Of a DNA stretch of 64,000 bases, positions 35,664 through 43,619 are shown piece by piece. The notes below the pieces were generated by a model that searched no databases, was not told the DNA's origin, and was given only the letters and a program-made list of their open reading frames with translations. Position 1 is the first letter of the stretch. Every line of letters begins with the position of its first letter. The position numbers were made by a program, and so were the translations under genes. The stretch lies in assembly GCA_964389755.1 (NCBI GenBank), contig CAYMEW010000021.1, positions 1 to 64,000 on the forward strand. The letters are read 5' to 3'. Source of the DNA: JBBSUQ01 sp964389755. GTDB taxonomy: Bacteria; Bacteroidota; Bacteroidia; Flavobacteriales_D; Crocinitomicaceae.

Positions 35664-36397
35664 AGTTCCGGATCATTCATATTGTTTTTTACTTCTTGTG
35701 TACCGGATCGGTTTGGGCTCAGCCCGAGAAATACCGGCTGGCAGTACACGAGTTGTTCGGCAGCGAAGACAGCAGCTACGCGATTCCGGAATCCAAACCG
35801 CTGGACCTGAGTTTCGACGCGGAGGACGACAGCAGCGATCAGCTTTCGCCAAAAACAGCCTCCCTGTTACACGAAATGTCGCGCCGTAATCAATTAAAAT
35901 ACAGCCGGGTTCTCCAACACCTGGCCGTCATCACTTTAACAAGCTGGAAGGACCGCCACTTTAAAGAGCGAAAAAAATTGCGTCGTATCCGGAAAGCGCT
36001 CGCACGTACTATGCACCAGATCAGAAGTCACTTCGGCATATTGCAGGCCTACTCTTTCGAAGTCCCGGTAGTTAACCACAACAAGCATCACTATTTCTAT
36101 GATCGCAAAGGCAGCAGCGGTGGCCTGAACCTGTACAAAGGATCAAAAGACGATCGTAAATCGGAAGATTTTGAATACGTACCACTCGATCCGCTAACGG
36201 ATACGCAAATCCTCGAACTGGTACGGGCACAATTAAAGCGACGCAAAATATACCGGGATCTGCAGCGCGGTCTGTACAGTTATCTTGGCGTTTTTAGCCA
36301 AACAGACAGCAGAACACTATACCGGAACAAAATTCCCAAAGTCCGAATTGTCATTTTCCTGGGTGCAAGACGGCTTCAGGGAATACGCAAACCGTAA
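35660..36397 (+). CDS. Exported protein of unknown function ending the right ECF module
   Basis: A 245-residue protein starting with GTG that overlaps the stop of the LRR gene (GTGA), so it is translationally coupled. A signal peptide (MKFRIIHIVFYFLCTGSVWAQ) is followed by an acidic segment with EDDSSDQ (~50-60), a very basic helical stretch (ERKKLRRIRKALARTM), a glycine/serine region and another basic helix near 190-205. I do not recognise a family. Its operon position suggests a job together with the LRR and anti-sigma-like proteins. Confidence 0.6.
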   Translation: MKFRIIHIVFYFLCTGSVWAQPEKYRLAVHELFGSEDSSYAIPESKPLDLSFDAEDDSSDQLSPKTASLLHEMSRRNQLKYSRVLQHLAVITLTSWKDRHFKERKKLRRIRKALARTMHQIRSHFGILQAYSFEVPVVNHNKHHYFYDRKGSSGGLNLYKGSKDDRKSEDFEYVPLDPLTDTQILELVRAQLKRRKIYRDLQRGLYSYLGVFSQTDSRTLYRNKIPKVRIVIFLGARRLQGIRKP

Positions 36398-36423
36398 ACT
36401 GAGAAAACGGTATCTGCAAGGAG

Positions 36424-36456
36424 ACCGGTGTTTGCATTTGGCGGCACCGGTTTTTT
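36424..36456 (+). terminator. Rho-independent terminator of the right ECF module
   Basis: ACCGGTG - 14-base loop - CACCGGT followed by TTTTT, 27 bases after the stop of the 245-aa gene. Confidence 0.8.
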
Positions 36457-36470
36457 CATAAGCACTTTTT

Positions 36471-36504
36471 CATTTTGGATAATGGCCATTCATTTTGACA
36501 ATGG
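36471..36504. repeat. Imperfect direct repeat, possible operator
   Basis: CATTTTGGATAATGG and CATTTTGACAATGG occur 20 bases apart (about two helical turns), with a one-base indel between the copies. They lie in the intergenic region before the DUF4382 gene. A dimeric regulator could bind here, but this is only a pattern. Confidence 0.35.
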
Positions 36505-36713
36505 TGGTACATTCCCGGGGAACGAACAAAATATACTTCCAGGAAGAATCGACATTTTATAGACGGCGCACCATCAGCCCTTTACAGGATAAAGAACCCC
36601 ACACTTTGAGCAATAGTATACACGGTCGCCGGTCGAAATGTATATGAATTGCGTGACTTTTCCTTTTGGAACATTCTTTGGACACATCAACCACGTTCAA
36701 AAATCAGATTATT

Positions 36714-37247
36714 ATGAGAAAATTCATTTCACTTTCAACTCTGGGGCTTGCCATGGTGCTAGTCCTGTTTACGGCGTGTAACAAAGATAAAGGTGAGGGA
36801 AGCATGCGCGTACGCATGACCGATGATCCGGGTGATTATTTGCAGGTAAACGTCGATGTGCGCGAAGTAGAAGTGCACTATGACAACGGAAACGGTTGGG
36901 TTTCCTTACCTACGAACGACAGCATTTACAATTTGCTTGATCTCCAGAACAACGTAAATGTGATTTTGGCACCGACCTCGCAAATGCCAGTGGGAAACGT
37001 TTCACAAATGCGACTCAAACTCGGCCCGAATAATTCCATTATGCTCAATGACAGCACGACTCTGCCGCTAACCGTACCGAGTGGAGAACAATCCGGTCTT
37101 AAGATCAACATCAATCAATACATTGCAGCAAACAGCACTGTCGACATTCTGCTTGATTTCGATGCCGGGAAATCGATTCTGCTTACCGGAAACGGAGAAT
37201 ATAAATTGAAGCCGGTGATCCATGTAGATGATGTAATCATCCAGTAA
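36714..37247 (+). CDS. DUF4382 lipoprotein
   Basis: A 177-residue lipoprotein from the ATG at 36714 (signal MRKFISLSTLGLAMVLVLFTAC, Cys22). The body has the family's marks: the opening MRVRMTDDPGDYLQVNVDVREVEVH, WVSL, LLDL, MRLKLG and a C-terminal beta-strand VHVDDV. It looks like an Ig-like carbohydrate- or surface-binding fold, function unproven. It is transcribed alone and closed by a terminator at 37273. Confidence 0.85.
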   Translation: MRKFISLSTLGLAMVLVLFTACNKDKGEGSMRVRMTDDPGDYLQVNVDVREVEVHYDNGNGWVSLPTNDSIYNLLDLQNNVNVILAPTSQMPVGNVSQMRLKLGPNNSIMLNDSTTLPLTVPSGEQSGLKININQYIAANSTVDILLDFDAGKSILLTGNGEYKLKPVIHVDDVIIQ

Positions 37248-37272
37248 AAACAACTATTCATTATTACTTATA

Positions 37273-37301
37273 AGCGGAATCTTACGGATTTCGCTTTTTT
37301 T
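37273..37301 (+). terminator. Rho-independent terminator of the DUF4382 gene
   Basis: AGCGGAATC - TTACG - GATTTCGCT (9-bp stem with one G-U pair) runs into seven T residues, 25 bases after the stop. Confidence 0.8.
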
Positions 37302-37324
37302 ATGTTCAGGTTGAAAAGGAGCAC

Positions 37325-38299
37325 TTATAGCCAAAAAGCATTTCTACCGATTACGTACCCTTTTCCCTTTAAAAAATCTTCAAGTTTCGTAGGGTCTTCC
37401 GGATATCGGGCCAACAGGATTAATTCTTCTTTTAATAAGTCAGGATCTTCTATTGGTGCACCAATGACCTTTTTATTTTCCGCAAAATTAAGATCATAAA
37501 TACGAAATAATACCTTTTCCCGGTTTAAAAAGCGTGCACAGCGTTTTCCTTTTTGTCCCGCGCCGACAATGCCGATTGGACTATTTGGTTTCATCAATTT
37601 CATAAACCAGCCCAGTTTCAGTTCAAAAAAAGAAGCCTGATCGTAAATTTTGGAATTCCGGGAAGTTCGTGCTGGATGCTCGCGCCAGTATAAGGTGACC
37701 TGATCCAGCGGTACAACCTTGTAGCCAGCCGCATACCATCGAAAAACCATATCATAATCTTCCGGGTAACGCAGTTTTTCAAAAATACAGTCGGCGAGCA
37801 GTTCCTTGCGACGTACGAGCCAATTAGGCGAAGCGATCACACATTCACGGTACAGGTGATCCCAATGGTCCCTGTTGTGAACTCTCGTGTTGAGCCAGTT
37901 CTCATATTTCCGGTATCCGGGGGAAACTTCCCCTTCCGAAAAATACCGTACTTGCCCCGTCACGAGTGTACGTTCGGGAGCATTCATCATCGCGCGACGC
38001 ATTGCTTCCAGACGATCAGTCGGCATGATATCGTCCGCATCCATGCGCGTCACGAATTCCCCGGCAGCCGCCCCAAGTGCCGTTTGCAAAGCAGAGATAA
38101 TTCCACGATCAGTGTTACTCAAAAGATAAATCCGCGGATCTTTTGCATGATAGGCAGAAGCGATCTCACGCGAAGCATCCGTCGAGTGATCATCCACGAG
38201 AATCAACTCCCAGTCGGCATCCGATTGTGCAAGTACACTGTCGACCATCTGTGCCAGCCAGGGTGCAGCGTTTCGAAAGGGTGTGAGGATAGAGATCAT
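37325..38299 (-). CDS. Family 2 glycosyltransferase with a Rossmann-like tail
   Basis: A 324-residue GT-A glycosyltransferase. MISILTPFRNAAPWL opens the nucleotide-sugar fold, ELILVDDHSTD and the metal-binding TRMDADD (DxD) follow, and the acceptor region EKLRYPEDYDMVFRW includes the typical ED pair. It transfers a sugar to a surface polysaccharide, lipid or protein. The substrate is not readable. The last ~80 residues (IGIVGAGQKGKRCARFL ... RIYDLN) look like a small nucleotide-binding unit with a GxGxxG motif, which is unusual for a GT2. Monocistronic. Confidence 0.85.
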   Translation of the reverse strand: MISILTPFRNAAPWLAQMVDSVLAQSDADWELILVDDHSTDASREIASAYHAKDPRIYLLSNTDRGIISALQTALGAAAGEFVTRMDADDIMPTDRLEAMRRAMMNAPERTLVTGQVRYFSEGEVSPGYRKYENWLNTRVHNRDHWDHLYRECVIASPNWLVRRKELLADCIFEKLRYPEDYDMVFRWYAAGYKVVPLDQVTLYWREHPARTSRNSKIYDQASFFELKLGWFMKLMKPNSPIGIVGAGQKGKRCARFLNREKVLFRIYDLNFAENKKVIGAPIEDPDLLKEELILLARYPEDPTKLEDFLKGKGYVIGRNAFWL

Positions 38300-38395
38300 C
38301 GCTTAAAGGTAAGTATTGTAGCGGTTAAAAACGGATAATGAGTATTTCAATTAAAGGTGTCATAACCGTTAAGAAACGCTTATTCTCTCTTAAAA

Positions 38396-39112
38396 TCAGG
38401 AATTTAAACTTTTAAGGAACTTTGCATTCTCCAAAGCAGCGCCTCCCCAGGTATTGTTAAAATAGACATAGGCAACCTCGCTGTCATTCATTGCTTCTCG
38501 CACCTCTTTCAGGTCCTCTTCCGAATAGGAAGACCGGTAAAGGATCGGCACGCCGTGAAAGCGATAATAAACCGGATCCGCCGTTCGGATCACGTCGTCG
38601 GGCAATCCCGGCGAAGGATGACTTTGTCCGCAAAACAGGATTCCGGCTTTTGTTAATTCCGTAAAAACGTCTTCGTTCCACCAGCTCGGGTGACGGAATT
38701 CGAGTACATTCGTGAACCGGTCGGATACTGAACTCAGAATACGTTGGAGTCGCTCTTCGGAAAACTGAAAGGAAGGCGGGGTCTGAAAAAGAACAGGTCC
38801 GCATTTTTCACGTAAACCGGTTTCAACCCGTTCGTAAAACGGTTCCAGTACTTCTTCTACTTCGTTGAATTGTTTGTAATGGGTCACGAGTCTGGGTGCC
38901 TTCACAGAGAACAAAAAACCGTCGGGTGTCTGATCATACCATTTTTCGAAGGTGCTCAGGCGTGGCATCCGGTAAAATGTCACATTCAACTCCACGGTAT
39001 TAAAATGTTCGGCGTAGTAAGTGAGCCATTCAGAAGATTTCAGCTTTTCCGGGTAAAAAGAACCTTTCCAGTCGCGATACGAAAAGCCAGAACAACCGAT
39101 ATACCATTTCAT
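38396..39112 (-). CDS. DUF72 (YecE-type) TIM-barrel protein
   Basis: A 238-residue cytoplasmic protein of the DUF72 family: IGCSGFSYRDWKGSFYP at the start, FNTVELNVTFYRMP, FLFSVKAPRLVTH, VLEFRHPSWW and YVYFNNTWGGAA near the end. The family is widespread and forms a TIM barrel. The biochemical role is not firmly known. It lies between the glycosyltransferase and phosphoesterase genes without obvious operon links. Confidence 0.92.
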   Translation of the reverse strand: MKWYIGCSGFSYRDWKGSFYPEKLKSSEWLTYYAEHFNTVELNVTFYRMPRLSTFEKWYDQTPDGFLFSVKAPRLVTHYKQFNEVEEVLEPFYERVETGLREKCGPVLFQTPPSFQFSEERLQRILSSVSDRFTNVLEFRHPSWWNEDVFTELTKAGILFCGQSHPSPGLPDDVIRTADPVYYRFHGVPILYRSSYSEEDLKEVREAMNDSEVAYVYFNNTWGGAALENAKFLKSLNS

Positions 39113-39264
39113 ACCTCATAAACAACCTGATTTGACGCATTGTTTCACACTTCCGTTAAAAAGAATGCCGTTCACCCGTCTTTGGGCCCGGTTCGCCATT
39201 TTATTTCAGGAGAACCGCCGCCAGGTCGTAACTTGGCCGCAAATCTTCATCATCAGTTTGCTCG

Positions 39265-39301
39265 AATGGAAAAGCCGGCTCTCTTACGAAAACCGGCTTT
39301 T
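39265..39301 (-). terminator. Rho-independent terminator of the metallophosphoesterase gene
   Basis: A symmetrical AAAAGCCGG - 14-base loop - CCGGCTTTT lies 19 bases after the stop of the phosphoesterase gene. Because of the flanking A and T runs it could work in both directions. Confidence 0.75.
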
Positions 39302-39319
39302 CTGATATACCTAAGGGAA

Positions 39320-42055
39320 TTATTGCACAACCACTTTGTAACGATACAGTTTGCGCGTTTGTATCTCTATGAAATAGGTTCCTGCCGGAAGCTGTTCGGA
39401 TATAAGAGAGTACTTTTGAGCCTGCACGTTATCGGTACGGTAAACGACGTTCCCGGTCATGTCCAGTATCTGTAGCCATTCGATCGGGTAATCCGAGGAG
39501 AAAACCGTGAGTTTATCGTTATTTACCGGGTTCGGATAAACCTGGATGCCGTTGTCGAGTTGTTCTACTCCGGCCGTCGACGGATCAATCACTGAAAAAT
39601 ACTCGCGGTTAGACACTTCGGTATAGGAATCGTTGGTAAACATCACAATAAAATAATCTCCGGCAGCATCCGGAACGAGCGTATCCGTAAGCGTTTTGCT
39701 TCCGTGCGCCACCCCGTCAAAATAGGCGTAGATCAGCAGCGGATCGTTATCCGGATCGTCTCCCGAATGATAAATTCCAAGCCAGTCCTTTACAATTCCC
39801 GGAGCGTCCGTCCAGGTGGCCACGATGTCTTCGCCAAGATCATAGACCGGCTCATTGATCCACAGTTTGGTGATGGTGTCACCTACCGAAAAGTAATAAG
39901 CATCGCCGATCACGTATGCTCCTTCAAAGTAATATTTTGCCGTGTAATATCCTTTTGGCAAACCGCTGATAAGCAGTGTATCCTGCAACTGGTCCACGCT
40001 GCCCCAAAAGGCAGAAGGTTGCGCACCGTGGGAATACCCGACTTTAAGGATTTCTACCGAATCGGCAACGATCGGCCCGTTATTCACATATAACTGGATA
40101 GCCTGCCCGACCGGGTATGCATTGGTATCGGAGGTGATCACCGGAAGGTTCCCGTAATAGAAGGTGTCGCGGTCTGCAATTTCGCCGTAAGCGTCGAGTT
40201 CAAAGTACGCAGCAAAATACATGTCGGACTGTGTGAGCGCGGTTCCGCTGAAGTTCAGTGTTCCGTTTCCGCCGTTGCAATATTGCCAGGTTGATGAATT
40301 ACCCGTAACTCCAGGAATGTCTCCCAGGTTGTAGATCCCGATCCAGTCGGTAGCATTTCCCGGACCGTTCAGATAAGTCGCCACCATCGGGCTTCCCATT
40401 GCGTACTCATCCTGATCCATGTAAACCGTAGGACCGGAAACGAAGGAGTTATACACGACAAAAGTATCGGTTTCACTCCACGGCGACCACTCCAGGTTTC
40501 TGTCGCGGTGACGCACACGCAAATAATGCGTTCCGTTGGGCAGAGAGCCAGCGGGAATCGTGTAACTTTCAATATCAACACCCGCATTGAGGTCCTGCGT
40601 GGAATCGGCCGCCTGCCCCGGTGCCTGTCCGTAGAGGTTTTCAAAGTCGCGCAGTTCGTCGAGCTCGGTAACCGAAAAATCGTCGGTTTGTGCTATCTGG
40701 AATTCCGTTGAATTCAGCAATTCACCTGAAACTGTTGAAAAAGGCGATGATGCAACGGTGAACGGAAGTTCGAGACTGTCTCCCAAAACGGTCTGAATTT
40801 CGGGTTGATCCGGTGCCGGCTGATTGAGGTACCGGTGAAATTCATCGACCAGTTCGTTGTGTTTCCATTCGGTATTGGAGAACATGATCGGGCTTCCGAC
40901 AGAATAGGTTTCGATGTCTACTTTTCCGTTCGTTACATCCACATCCATGATCTGGTAGCACCAGTTTGAAATCGTTTTCTGAATGTAATCGAAATCCTGC
41001 TCGGTAGACTGGCCCCAGTACTGATCCCATGCGGTACCGCCCGAAATAATGTTATAGACCGGCGCATCTTTAAACTGACCGCGCGCATAGATGTGATGAT
41101 GTGCCCCGACGTGCATCAGGTATTTGTCATAGTTCATACAAAGCGGAACAGCCTGTGTTTTTACCCACGGTGAAATATCGCCCACGTATTGCTCGGATTC
41201 GTAGGGCCGGTGACTAAACGTAAGTATCCAGTCCACGGTGTTGTCGTTCTGAGCCGCATTCATGACCTGCTCGAGCCAGTCATACTGGGCTGTACCGGTA
41301 TGCTCGGAACTCAGACTTATAAAAAGCACGTTGCCAGCCTGCATGGCATAATAGTTTTCCGTACCGGAACTAATTCCCTGGTAGGAGAACTGGTCGAGGT
41401 AAAAATGGGCGTAATAGGCATTCATTCCCATCGATCCGTAAGTTTCATGGTTCCCCACTGTTGTCTGGATCGGAATGTACCCGGAAAGCGCCTGGTTGTA
41501 GGCAAAATGAATGTTCCGGTACTGGTTGAGGTTCCCGAGATCGACCTGGTCACCCACCATGAAGGTCAGCGCTATGAAGTCAGAGGGATCGCCTCCCCAT
41601 TTCTCATAGATCTTTTGTCTGGCCTGGGCCACGAGCGTGTCGTAACGTCCTGAAGCCTGGATCTGGTTATCTCCCATGATCAGGAAACGCAAATGGCCAT
41701 CCGCAGAAGCTGCTTCACCCGGAAGCGGAAGTGTCTTAAAACTCAGTGTATCGGAATTAGCCGAACCTTCGTGCACACAATAGTAATATTTAGTATTCGC
41801 CTGGAGTCCGCTCAGTTGCGTGGTCGCGTAATAATAGCTCGTGCCTCCGTCGACGAACTGGTTTTGAGAACCGGTAACGGTCACTGAAAGATTCGTGGCA
41901 CTTGTTCCGTAGGAAACAGAAACGCTCCCGGCATTATCGGAGATCCAGTTGACGTAAATCGATGCCGGTGTGGGTGCCTGGAGGTAGGGTTTGATGGTTT
42001 GGCCGAATGTCAGTGAGGACAGGCCGGTGAAAAGTAAAAACAGTAATTTTCTCAT
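39320..42055 (-). CDS. T9SS-secreted metallophosphoesterase with SKICH-like repeats
   Basis: A ~911-residue exported protein from the ATG at 42055 (signal MRKLLFLLFTGLSSLTFG). An N-terminal fibronectin III-like domain of the purple-acid-phosphatase type (~20-115) is followed by a calcineurin-like phosphoesterase domain (~125-390) with metal-binding GDN, GDQVD, GNHE and HVGAHHHIY. After a beta linker come ~95-residue repeats with ATDWIGIYNLGD and VKDWLGIYHSGDD and a degenerate middle copy (ADSVEILKVG). These look like the SKICH-type domain. The C-terminus (VYPNPVNNDKLTV ... GTYFIEI) is a type A T9SS sorting signal. It probably hydrolyses phosphate esters outside the cell. Confidence 0.85.
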   Translation of the reverse strand: MRKLLFLLFTGLSSLTFGQTIKPYLQAPTPASIYVNWISDNAGSVSVSYGTSATNLSVTVTGSQNQFVDGGTSYYYATTQLSGLQANTKYYYCVHEGSANSDTLSFKTLPLPGEAASADGHLRFLIMGDNQIQASGRYDTLVAQARQKIYEKWGGDPSDFIALTFMVGDQVDLGNLNQYRNIHFAYNQALSGYIPIQTTVGNHETYGSMGMNAYYAHFYLDQFSYQGISSGTENYYAMQAGNVLFISLSSEHTGTAQYDWLEQVMNAAQNDNTVDWILTFSHRPYESEQYVGDISPWVKTQAVPLCMNYDKYLMHVGAHHHIYARGQFKDAPVYNIISGGTAWDQYWGQSTEQDFDYIQKTISNWCYQIMDVDVTNGKVDIETYSVGSPIMFSNTEWKHNELVDEFHRYLNQPAPDQPEIQTVLGDSLELPFTVASSPFSTVSGELLNSTEFQIAQTDDFSVTELDELRDFENLYGQAPGQAADSTQDLNAGVDIESYTIPAGSLPNGTHYLRVRHRDRNLEWSPWSETDTFVVYNSFVSGPTVYMDQDEYAMGSPMVATYLNGPGNATDWIGIYNLGDIPGVTGNSSTWQYCNGGNGTLNFSGTALTQSDMYFAAYFELDAYGEIADRDTFYYGNLPVITSDTNAYPVGQAIQLYVNNGPIVADSVEILKVGYSHGAQPSAFWGSVDQLQDTLLISGLPKGYYTAKYYFEGAYVIGDAYYFSVGDTITKLWINEPVYDLGEDIVATWTDAPGIVKDWLGIYHSGDDPDNDPLLIYAYFDGVAHGSKTLTDTLVPDAAGDYFIVMFTNDSYTEVSNREYFSVIDPSTAGVEQLDNGIQVYPNPVNNDKLTVFSSDYPIEWLQILDMTGNVVYRTDNVQAQKYSLISEQLPAGTYFIEIQTRKLYRYKVVVQ

Positions 42056-42073
42056 TGCTACAAAAGTTTGCAG

Positions 42074-42081
42074 CAAAGTTA
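42074..42081 (-). promoter_or_regulatory. -7 box (TAACTTTG) of the metallophosphoesterase gene
   Basis: An exact TAnnTTTG match on the minus strand, 18 bases before the ATG at 42055. Confidence 0.5.
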
Positions 42082-42156
42082 TCGCGCCTGTATGAGGCCT
42101 GTTTTACCCCCGTTTAAACGATTTATGAAATCGACTGCGTTGTTCCCCGTGCTCTT

Positions 42157-42645
42157 TCAGGACAGGTACGGCAGGATGGCTTTCCATTCCTCTACTTTTT
42201 GCGCATAACTTTTCCAGGCGTTCGCTCCGCTTGGTGAAGGCAAACGGTGATAGGTGATCCCCGGGGTTTGACCGACGTGCTTCAGGTAAAATTTCTCGGC
42301 ATGTGTGCTGTCAAAAAAGACGGTTCGAATGTCGGGATACATCCGGTAGAATTCTGCAAAATCATTTACCACTTCGTTGCGAATGTTGGAGTCTGCGCTT
42401 CCTTCGCACTCGCAGTGACTGAGCACGTCCCACAAAGCGATGCGATGTCTCAGCAAAAGATCTTCCCGCTTCTCATAGTCTTTTGTAAAAGGCTCGTCGA
42501 AGAGTTCGAAAAGGATCTTCCAGAAATGGTTTCCGCTGTGCCCGTAGTACTGTTGGAGTTGCAATGAACGCTCACCGGGCATTGTGCCCAGGATCAGTAT
42601 CCGGCTGTTTTCGGCAACGATGGGAGGAAATGCGGTCTTTAACAT
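42157..42645 (-). CDS. Uracil/hypoxanthine-DNA glycosylase family protein
   Basis: A 162-residue base-excision-repair glycosylase. RILILGTMPGERSLQLQQYYGHSGNHFWKIL contains the GTxPGxxSL active-site motif and the QQYYGHxxNxFW element of the family 6 (hypoxanthine-DNA glycosylase) branch. The C-terminal RLPSPSGAN matches the second motif. It removes deaminated bases (hypoxanthine or uracil). I use the ATG at 42645. The in-frame upstream extension runs through the atp-operon terminator and is unlikely to be coding. Confidence 0.85.
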   Translation of the reverse strand: MLKTAFPPIVAENSRILILGTMPGERSLQLQQYYGHSGNHFWKILFELFDEPFTKDYEKREDLLLRHRIALWDVLSHCECEGSADSNIRNEVVNDFAEFYRMYPDIRTVFFDSTHAEKFYLKHVGQTPGITYHRLPSPSGANAWKSYAQKVEEWKAILPYLS

Positions 42646-42663
42646 GGGTTTTATTATACTAAA

Positions 42664-42696
42664 ACAAAAAAGGAGCATGATGTTCACGCTCCTTTT
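42664..42696 (-). terminator. Rho-independent terminator of the atp operon
   Basis: On the minus strand AAAAGGAGC - 11-base loop - GCTCCTTTTTTG lies ~20 bases after the atpG stop and before the glycosylase gene. Confidence 0.8.
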
Positions 42697-42716
42697 GAAT
42701 TGTTTCTTAAAAAATC

Positions 42717-43598
42717 TTAGTTGTTGAGTGCTTCGGCACCACCGACGATCTCAAGGATCTCATTGGTAATGGCCGCCTGGCGTGCTTTGTTATAAGACAA
42801 CTTCAGGTTGCGCTGCAATTCTTTCGCGTTATCCGTCGCCTTGTGCATCGCTGTCATACGTGCACCGTGTTCAGCTGCATGCGAATCGAGCAGTGCCTTG
42901 AACAATTGGATGGCAAGTGACTTCGGGATCAGGTCCTCAACGATTTCCTTCTTGGAAGGTTCGAAGATGTAATCCACGGGAGCCGTCTTTTTGGTATCAT
43001 CCTGTGCTTTCGGAACGATCGGGAGCAATTGCTCAACTTTCACTTCCTGGGATGCGGCGTTCACAAAGCTGTTGTAAACGATCACGACCTTATCGAATTC
43101 TTTTTCGATGAACATGCGCATGACATCTTTCGCGATGACATTTGCATTTTCAAAAGTCAGGTCGGAAAAAATATCCTCTACCGGTGCGATGTTATCATTC
43201 ACGCAGTAAAATGAAGTTTTCTTATAAACATCCTTCACTTTTTTACCGAGCGTCATCACTCGCGGGTCCACGTTTTTATACTCCGAAAAGAGCAGGTGGT
43301 TGACCTTTTTGAGGATGTTGTTGTTGAACCCGCCACACAAGCCGCGATTGGAAGTTACGGCGATGATCAGCACATTCTTTTCCTCACGTACTTCGGAAAA
43401 CGCATTTTCCGAAAGGTCGAGTGTTGCACTCACATTTGACAGGATCTCCCGGAGCTTTTCAGCGTAAGGCTTCATCTGCGTAATCGCATCCTGAGCGCGC
43501 TTCAGTTTAGCGGCCGAAACCATTTTCATGGCGGATGTGATCTGCATGGTTGACCCCACCGAGGTGATCCTGTTTCGTATTTCCTTTAAGTTTGCCAT
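42717..43598 (-). CDS. atpG: ATP synthase F1 gamma subunit
   Basis: The central stalk that rotates inside the alpha3-beta3 hexamer. A 293-residue protein with the family's N-terminal helix (LKEIRNRITSVGSTMQITSAMKMV), the core SNRGLCGGFN, and the C-terminal helix ending YNKARQAAITNEILEIVGGAEAL. Last gene of the atpBEFHAG cluster. atpD and atpC do not follow, as in other Bacteroidota where beta and epsilon sit at another locus. Confidence 0.97.
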   Translation of the reverse strand: MANLKEIRNRITSVGSTMQITSAMKMVSAAKLKRAQDAITQMKPYAEKLREILSNVSATLDLSENAFSEVREEKNVLIIAVTSNRGLCGGFNNNILKKVNHLLFSEYKNVDPRVMTLGKKVKDVYKKTSFYCVNDNIAPVEDIFSDLTFENANVIAKDVMRMFIEKEFDKVVIVYNSFVNAASQEVKVEQLLPIVPKAQDDTKKTAPVDYIFEPSKKEIVEDLIPKSLAIQLFKALLDSHAAEHGARMTAMHKATDNAKELQRNLKLSYNKARQAAITNEILEIVGGAEALNN

Positions 43599-43619
43599 GT
43601 GTCAAATTAAGTATGCAGA

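Larger units (their letters stand above)
36398..36713. other. Intergenic region between the right ECF module and the DUF4382 gene
   Basis: 316 bases without a gene. It holds the terminator at 36424-36456 and the direct repeat at 36471-36504. The remaining ~200 bases probably contain the promoter of the DUF4382 gene, but no exact TAnnTTTG box is visible; ATTCTTTG at 36673-36680 is the nearest. Confidence 0.6.

Noticed and set aside
42646..42687. Upstream start for the DNA glycosylase
   Set aside because: The extension would run through the atp terminator stem, and the family begins near MLKTAFPP.
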